Below, in pieces: positions 60,801 to 64,000 of a stretch of 64,000 nucleotides of DNA. The position numbers and the translations under genes were made by a program. The stretch's first letter is position 1. Every line of letters starts with the position of its first letter. Location of the stretch: contig JADDOH010023622.1 in the NCBI GenBank assembly GCA_016648135.1, positions 1 through 64,000 on the forward strand, written 5' to 3'. The notes below the pieces were generated by a model, which saw only the letters and a program-made list of their open reading frames with translations, was not told the origin of the DNA and did not search any database. Source of the DNA: Agrypnia vestita. Lineage: Eukaryota > Arthropoda > Insecta > Trichoptera > Phryganeidae.

Positions 60801-63800
60801 ATGTTGAGAGCTGAGAACAGATAATTTTTATTAGTAAATATGAAGTATCTACTGGTTAGGTAAAATAATATTTAATCATGCGGTGAACACAAATTTGTTT
60901 AATATGTATAAATATTGTAAGGATATTTTTTACCAAACTCTCAACAATGCACGAACTAAGTCGATATACGTTGTGTTTCACTTTCAAATAATTTTCGTAA
61001 ATAAATATCAGCAAACGTTACAGGCATTTGTTACATTCAAATATCAATGGTGGACACTCGAAATACGTATTGAAATAGTCCATAAAGAGGGGTACTACAA
61101 TTTAGTCATTATTTTATAATGCCATCATTTCTCTTTACTTATTACGAGGAAGTAATTTGTTTTTCTTGTATCCTTTACCTGTATTTTCACCCGTCAATTC
61201 ATGTCTGCGCAAAGCTTCGGGTGAAAGATCTGGAAAAACCAAAAACCAAAACAAAACTAATATTATGGAAACCGCTGAACGTATGATGAACAATTATGTT
61301 ATGTTCGATAATCCAAGTAATATTGTTGGTTTGTATGGTGTACGTTAGTAAAGATTTCAAACTCACTAAAAATTATTTACAAGAGAGTTAAATTTGACTG
61401 TGATTATATATACAACACTTATTTCTGTTAGTTCTATGATTAATATTTACTTTAGAATTGATGTTAATCAAATATATATTCAAAGCAAAAATATATACAT
61501 ATAAGTAATTAGCAAAACTAATGAATGAGCGAAAAATTAGATACAAAACTAAGTCATATTATTTTTATGATACTGACTTCAAATACCTTTGTGGATTGCC
61601 GCAAGCGGGAGAGTATCTTCCACATTTTATGTTTTTTTTTTTATGAGGATTAATTCTAAAAAAACCTTTTATTCTTGTTTTTCTTTAAAACTATTCTGTA
61701 AGATTCGTTATTAAAAATCAATAGCAACAAAATATCTAATTAATGTTAAAAAGTCTAATGTCAATATTGTTACTGATTTATCGCGAAATTGAATGATTTG
61801 TAATACAACTCAACCTTTTATCAAACCTCATGTTCAGCATCCACCGCAAGATCCACCAACACAATCTCTACCCTAATATTCAACAAAACCTTTTACAAAC
61901 AATACACTATTACAAATATACATATGTATAATTTTAATTATTATTTATTTATATTATCCTTGGTTACTTGAAAAATAATTTTAAATTGTATTATATTTAA
62001 ATTAAATTAATCACTTAGGTAGGTTCATAGATACACTTAAAAAAATTATCTTTAGAATAAAGTTGTTACCACAGGGACTTGGACATAGAACTTTTTATAT
62101 TGATAGACTACTTAACCAATAGCATTACTATGCTATTTGGTTAAGTACTACAATAATTAATTACTACATGTCAGATTATCGTCTGATTTTTATCTATATA
62201 TCTTACTTTTTCAGTGAAACATCTATTTTTGCCTGTGAAAAATTGCAACTTCACAAATAAATGTAATTCAAAAGTAATTAAATTTATTATTAGAATCATC
62301 TCTATTATATTTTATTTTATTCAATTCGGCACAAAAACAGGCAAGACTTGCCCATACTGACTTCATGCATGACAGTATAACAAAACTGTTGTTATCAAAT
62401 ACTTCTTCAAATTATCAATTACATTTTAGTAAACAGCTTGTACACTAGCAAAGGGAAAAACTACATTTCAAAATGAAGACTACATTCACCAGTTTGAAGA
62501 CTACAAAGTGTGCACTACATTTGTAGTAGGTACCGAATCATTAAACACTTCATCTACTTCAATAAACCGCATGAAGTGAACTACAAAATTTTCAAATCCA
62601 TGGGAGGGGGGATTGTTTCAGTTTCCAGAGATTTATTCATTCAGTGCCAACATTTTCAAATTCATGGGGGAGAAGTTGTTTCAATTTCCAATATTTTCTT
62701 ATGGAAAAAGACCGAGAAGTGCTGCGGACTATCGGAAAAGAAAGTTTGAGTATCTCAGACATATTATAAGAGGATCAAAATATAGTTTAAACTGACTCAT
62801 CATCCAGGGGAAAATAAGTGCTAAAAGAAGCGTAAGATTACGCCGCATCTTGAGGCTGCGTAACCTGAGTGAATCGAGTTACAAGTACAACTCGACTGAA
62901 TTATTAAAGTACAAATTGTACTATTTTCGCTTTGAAAAGTGAAAAACAAAACCGCATTTTTATTAAAATATTATTAATATATAATTATGGATGGTATTTT
63001 TTTTTTTTTTTTTTAAATAGAGATGTGAACACGAAATACGTGTCACATCAATATTCTTACTATTTTCAAACTAAGCTAAACGCTTGTGCTATGAAAATAG
63101 GACTAACTTGCTAGTCTGGAGTGAGGTTCGAACCCGCGACCTTTGGCCGTGTCACGAGGCCAGTGTCCTAACCACAAGACCAACAAGCTACTCTTTATTA
63201 TCTACAAAAGTGCCAGTGTGAGACAGTTAACAGGAATTGTACTGAAAAGCGGTGCAAATTCACTGTCAGGTTCAACTAAGAGCATAAAAATTAAGTACAA
63301 AATTTACTAAATTAAAATATATATTTTATTTTCTATAATATGTAATGGGCCCATGGAAATATTGTGGTTTAATATTCTCATTATTTATTAAACTAAGTTA
63401 AAGGCTTGTAATGAGAAATAAAACCGATTCGCTAATCTCCCAGGACAGGTATTAAACCTTAGACCTTTTGATCACTCTAGTTATGCTAGACCAATAAGCG
63501 AGATTTGTTGACATACATATTTTAATTTGTTTTAACCCTTTGTACTCAATAATTTTTCAAAGATTCTGGACAAGCATTTCAAAAACTACGGAAGACAATA
63601 TTTAATGTGCTTAAATAATTTGAATATGAACTGCATAACGATTTATGATATACAGCAATAATGTCGCCATAGCAATGCCCTTAAATTTGAAGAATAACTT
63701 TAAATGGCACCTCAAGTACAAAGGGTTAAAAATTAGTGCTTTCAAAAAATTGCAATAACTAAATCAAGCTTGTGAGGAAAAAATATTCTAAATACAGTGT

Positions 63801-64000
63801 GTTATTTTACAATTTTAACAAAAAAAAAAATGCTACAAAAAATCTGGTTTCGCAAAATAATAATTAAAAAAAAAAACAATTGTGAGGTGTTACAACAAAG
63901 TGTGTTTAAAATACAGACACTTACGTGCAGCGAAAAATATTCTTACCAAGGGGTACTTGTGGAACGTGTGGAATGATGTCCGCAGGTTTAACCGGGGTCG
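45631..64000 (-). CDS. PC: Pyruvate carboxylase, C-terminal 679 residues (14 exons; 5' exons beyond window)
   Basis: PC is the biotin enzyme of the mitochondrial matrix that carboxylates pyruvate to oxaloacetate using ATP and bicarbonate. The 14 minus-strand exons keep one frame through every junction with GT-AG borders. In order they encode the linker, the carboxyltransferase domain ([42 protein letters not shown] with the Lys that is carbamylated in the family; [11 protein letters not shown] with the metal-binding His pair; MKSGNADVY), the PC tetramerisation region and the biotinyl domain (AMKMEM, biotin Lys 35 residues from the end). Family length is about 1180 residues, so the ATP-using biotin carboxylase half lies past 64000. 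Introns hold many transposons but no exon is damaged. Confidence 0.98.
46084..46282 (+). mobile_element. tRNA-derived SINE, copy C, in a PC intron
   Basis: The full head GAGTAGCTTGTTGGTCTTGT, A-box region GTGGTTAGGACACTC, B box GCGGGTTCGAATC, body and poly(A) of about 20. AAAACTT flanks both sides (46077-46083 and about 46279-46285), consistent with a target duplication. Oriented antisense to PC. Confidence 0.88.
46382..46457 (-). CDS. PC: PC exon: start of biotinyl domain
   Basis: 76 bases: [20 protein letters not shown] then PGTVI and one base of the next codon. The PMPG turn opens the biotinyl fold. Donor G|GTTTGT, acceptor TTTTTTAG. Confidence 0.95.
46546..46707 (-). CDS. PC: PC exon: C-terminal tetramerisation region
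   Basis: 54 codons, phase 0 at both ends: [20 protein letters not shown], then [17 protein letters not shown], conserved blocks of the region just before the biotinyl domain. Confidence 0.96.
46790..46915 (-). CDS. PC: PC exon: end of carboxyltransferase, start of tetramerisation region
   Basis: 42 codons, phase 0: [20 protein letters not shown] then a [10 protein letters not shown] motif and VFLVGPK. Donor AAG|GTAACA. Confidence 0.96.
47676..47823. repeat. MITE with GGCCCGGTTGTTTCAA termini
   Basis: The left arm AGGGCTGGTTGTTTCAAGTT and the right end (its near-complement, AACAACCGGGCCTT) extend inward through AGCGTTC and AAAGCATAGATTTTTA, so most of the 148 bases fold back. A half copy lies at 58018-58077. 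Confidence 0.75.
48140..48515 (+). pseudogene. (GTAA)n-type LINE fragment, copy 3, in PC intron
   Basis: Plus-strand sequence aligns with copy 1 from the AAGAATGAAGATATTAGG region to GCGTGATGGTAA, with the GGTCGTTCAAGTAGTTTGGA block recognisable. Many substitutions and frameshifts. Antisense to PC. Confidence 0.75.
48620..48728 (-). CDS. PC: PC exon: carboxyltransferase C-terminal part
   Basis: 109 bases: [20 protein letters not shown] then [16 protein letters not shown]. The first base completes a split Arg codon. Donor CAC|GTAAAG. Confidence 0.96.
48729..49349. other. PC intron, nothing else seen
   Basis: AT-rich 621-base intron without recognised repeats. Confidence 0.8.
49350..49556 (-). 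CDS. PC: PC exon: carboxyltransferase, TPSSKVVGD block
   Basis: 207 bases: [20 protein letters not shown], then [11 protein letters not shown], an [19 protein letters not shown] block and GGFPEPF. TPSSK and GGFPEP are near-invariant in PC enzymes. Confidence 0.97.
49557..51105. other. PC intron with repeat family B copy 2
   Basis: 1.55 kb intron. Holds family B copy 2 (50312-50702). Around 50080-50150 GGGGTTCAAGCCCCATCTCC looks like a pol III B box, perhaps a decayed SINE. A GGACGGACGGAGAGACAAAC microsatellite-like run lies at 50215-50240. Confidence 0.75.
50312..50702 (-). repeat. Dispersed repeat family B, copy 2, in PC intron
   Basis: Reverse complement of 41266-41695 with small indels; it lacks the roughly 40-base GCGGCGGCCGC-containing insert of copy 1. 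Same orientation as PC. Confidence 0.75.
51106..51316 (-). CDS. PC: PC exon: carboxyltransferase, IPGGQYTN block
   Basis: 211 bases: [20 protein letters not shown], then [20 protein letters not shown] and a [11 protein letters not shown] block. These are highly conserved active-site-side elements of the carboxyltransferase barrel. Acceptor TTCTTTAG, donor AG|GTGAAT. Confidence 0.97.
51640..52179. repeat. Fold-back MITE with TCGGCCGTATTCTGAA termini, split by a second MITE
   Basis: The left end (CGGCCGTATTCTGAATTAAT) and right end (reverse complement GTCGGCTGTATTCTGAAATA) match. Inner arms match over CGACAGTTATTGTGTAACAT and GACAGGTTTGAAATTAATGA. The left arm is interrupted after GTTTCTC by the insertion at 51678-51904. 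Confidence 0.75.
51678..51904. repeat. Inner MITE with AGGGGCGTGC termini
   Basis: The left AGGGGCGTGCAGTAGGAACA and right end (reverse complement CAGGCGCGTGCCGTGGGAAC) are imperfect inverted repeats continuing into AAGAAG. Inserted inside the larger MITE, hence younger. Confidence 0.7.
52415..52629 (-). CDS. PC: PC exon: carboxyltransferase metal site (HTHDTSG)
   Basis: 215 bases: [20 protein letters not shown] then [20 protein letters not shown], an [18 protein letters not shown] block and TPLDT. The HxH pair binds the catalytic metal in the family. Acceptor TTTCCAG; donor G|GTGAGG. Confidence 0.98.
52711..53175. repeat. Fold-back MITE with TACAGGGTGG termini in PC intron
   Basis: The ends read TACAGGGTGGAAAAAATCAA and its near-complement, TA at both outer edges; arms of about 150 bases match (for example GGGCCCTGAAGGGAAACCAC). 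A Tc1/mariner-type MITE, different from the one at 27895-28426 beyond the CAGGGTG tip. Confidence 0.85.
53481..53538 (-). CDS. PC: PC exon: carbamylated-lysine block
   Basis: 58 bases: [18 protein letters not shown] with split codons at both ends. The Lys of IKDMAG is the carbamylated metal ligand in the family. Acceptor TTTTTTGCAG, donor AA|GTAAGG. Confidence 0.97.
54025..54078. repeat. Hairpin repeat family A, copy 4 (fragment)
   Basis: TAGTTTTCTGGGATATTCTG and the following GTGACCTCTCTGGCC match the other copies; the rest is absent and the tandem repeat begins at its edge. Confidence 0.6.
54079..54171. repeat. Tandem repeat, period 31, three units
   Basis: CAATACATTTTAACAACATG AATGGACATTG repeated three times nearly perfectly. 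Confidence 0.9.
54484..54645. repeat. GC-rich imperfect repeat, about 76-base period
   Basis: CAATTGGCGAGAGCCGATAA and CAATTGGCGACAGCCAATTG each lead to CAGATGCCAATGGCC-CGCAG, so two diverged units. Sharply GC-richer than the intron around it. Nature unknown. Confidence 0.6.
54683..54726. repeat. Perfect hairpin with 20-bp arms
   Basis: AAAATCAAATCTCTCATAAA and its exact reverse complement with a 4-base loop, ending 11 bases before the left end of the mariner-like element. Confidence 0.85.
54738..56200 (+). mobile_element. Tc1/mariner-like transposon in PC intron
   Basis: The ends match as inverted repeats: TACAGTCTGTCAATAAAGTC at the left and TACAGTCTGTCAAGAAAGTC inward from the right, about 26 bases, with TA at each edge. 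Inside lies the N-terminal part of a transposase with a candidate intron. The DDE catalytic half is missing, so this 1.46-kb copy is non-autonomous. Antisense to PC. Confidence 0.8.
54925..55770 (+). pseudogene. Tc1/mariner-like transposase N-terminal part, broken
   Basis: A first block from ATG 54925 ([20 protein letters not shown]) ends at a donor-like ATGACTG|GTAAGT. A second block after TTTTTTTCAG (about 55463) reads [17 protein letters not shown] then a PGK-R pattern, [20 protein letters not shown] and [21 protein letters not shown]. These match the helix-turn-helix region and pre-catalytic blocks of insect Tc1/mariner transposases. At least two frame breaks lie between the blocks, and no DDE residues follow. 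Confidence 0.6.
56303..56504 (-). CDS. PC: PC exon: [12 protein letters not shown] block
   Basis: 202 bases: [20 protein letters not shown] then [20 protein letters not shown] and a [10 protein letters not shown] end. The acceptor is TAATAG at 56505-56510 rather than the inner CAG at 56495-56497, because only the first gives a frame continuous with the previous exon (CELA|VKSGMD). Confidence 0.97.
56811..56958 (-). CDS. PC: PC exon: [16 protein letters not shown] block
   Basis: 148 bases: [20 protein letters not shown] then [16 protein letters not shown], containing the Arg that contacts pyruvate in the family. Donor GCT|GTAAGT. Confidence 0.98.
57260..57940 (-). pseudogene. LINE reverse transcriptase fragment in PC intron
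   Basis: The minus strand, over several frames, reads the order [45 protein letters not shown] and LHRFPPKKS. This corresponds to the fingers and early palm region of Jockey/CR1-type LINE reverse transcriptases (the A-V-PI-KKGDK and NYRPISL blocks). The YXDD box is not present. Multiple frameshifts and stops. Same strand as PC. Confidence 0.65.
58018..58077. repeat. Half copy of the GGCCCGGTTG MITE
   Basis: AAAAATCTATGCTTTTAAAC through GAAACAACCGGGCCTTG matches the right half of 47676-47823. Confidence 0.7.
59064..59176. repeat. Inverted-repeat element in PC intron
   Basis: The left GTCCTATTTTAA and outer TTCGTTTTGCGG/ACTTCGCGAT strings pair with TTAAAATAGGAC and outer CGCAAAATGAATAAAAATCG. 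Arms of roughly 50 bases with one GCCGCT bulge. Confidence 0.65.
59923..60172 (-). CDS. PC: PC exon: start of carboxyltransferase domain
   Basis: 250 bases: [20 protein letters not shown], then [20 protein letters not shown] and a [20 protein letters not shown] block. DTT-RDAHQS carries the catalytic and metal-binding Asp of the barrel. Acceptor CCTGTCTAG; donor AG|GTTTGT. Confidence 0.98.
60173..61178. other. PC intron, nothing else seen
   Basis: AT-rich 1.0 kb intron between the constitutive exon and the cassette exon; no recognised repeat. Confidence 0.75.
61179..61229 (-). CDS. PC: PC 51-base cassette exon candidate in the linker
   Basis: 51 bases with a strong T-rich acceptor (GGTTTTTCCAG) and consensus donor (ACAG|GTAAAG). 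The exon enters with two bases and leaves with one, the same phase as both neighbours. Inclusion adds 17 residues ([17 protein letters not shown]) and skipping leaves the frame intact. It falls in the linker between the biotin carboxylase and carboxyltransferase domains, where an extra charged helix could be tolerated. I infer alternative splicing from the phase symmetry; constitutive use is also possible. Confidence 0.8.
62997..63193 (-). mobile_element. tRNA-derived SINE, copy D, in PC intron
   Basis: Full copy, minus strand, same orientation as PC: GAGTAGCTTGTTGGTCTTGT head, B box GCGGGTTCGAACC, body and poly(A). It differs by a short insertion in the anticodon-loop region (CACGGCC). Confidence 0.85.
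63372..63504 (-). repeat. Diverged relative of the SINE
   Basis: Minus-strand order matches the SINE (TTATTGGTCTAGC head, a decayed B box, CATTACAAGCCTTTAACTTA body) with about one change in four bases. It lies only 180 bases from copy D. Confidence 0.55.
63532..63729. repeat. piggyBac-like MITE with TTAA duplications
   Basis: TTAA at 63532-63535 and 63726-63729 flank a 190-base element beginning CCCTTTGTACTC and ending GTACAAAGGG. TTAA targets and CCC-starting inverted repeats are the hallmark of piggyBac-mobilised elements. No ORF. Confidence 0.85.
63947..64000 (-). CDS. PC: PC exon (partial at window edge): linker after biotin carboxylase
   Basis: At least 54 bases: [17 protein letters not shown] then one base of the next codon. 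Donor G|GTAAGA at 63946. The exon continues beyond the window. KPADI-PHVP is the conserved linker ahead of the carboxyltransferase domain. Confidence 0.94.

Larger units (their letters stand above)
61230..63946. other. 2.7 kb PC intron with SINEs and a piggyBac-like MITE
   Basis: AT-rich. Holds SINE copy D (62997-63193), a diverged SINE relative (63372-63504) and a TTAA-flanked MITE (63532-63729). At 62590-62700 ATTTTCAAATCCATGGG-like strings are duplicated. Confidence 0.75.

Overview
This is an A+T-rich eukaryotic nuclear window, almost certainly from an insect. The signs are GT-AG introns, an animal-type mitochondrial gene split into small exons, and a typical insect set of transposons (piggyBac, mariner, hAT, PIF/Harbinger-like, Penelope-like, LINEs, tRNA-derived SINEs and an env-bearing Ty3/gypsy element). 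The order of insect cannot be fixed from the sequence alone.

Left third (1-28.9 kb): no intact host gene was found; it is a transposon graveyard. It opens with the 3' part of an env-bearing Ty3/gypsy element whose long integrase ORF lacks reverse transcriptase and RNase H, ending in an LTR at 4475. Next come a 5'-truncated LINE with a (GTAA)n tail and a mariner-type inverted-repeat element (10152-12349). That element holds a PIF/Harbinger-like insertion, a probable solo LTR and a SINE. A broken piggyBac transposase, a second PIF-like copy, a short LINE with clean 12-bp target duplications, a Penelope-like endonuclease fragment with a hammerhead-like motif, and several inverted-repeat MITEs follow.

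Middle (28.8-34.6 kb): a plus-strand gene with three coding exons encodes a 458-residue protein I do not recognise. It has two membrane segments flanking a long Ser/Thr-rich acidic region. A GC-rich block and a probable noncoding first exon precede it. From 34.6 to 45.4 kb I see no gene, only a deleted hAT element with an 8-bp target duplication and dispersed repeats.

Right third (45.4-64 kb, minus strand): the 3' two thirds of the coding sequence of pyruvate carboxylase (PC), 14 exons that splice in one continuous frame. They run from the linker after the biotin carboxylase domain through the carboxyltransferase domain to the biotinyl domain and stop codon. The N-terminal exons lie beyond 64000. 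One 51-bp exon (61179-61229) is frame-neutral and is probably an alternative cassette in the linker. The introns carry SINEs, LINE pieces, fold-back MITEs (one nested in another) and a broken mariner-like transposase.

The two host genes show no functional link; their proximity is simply genomic.
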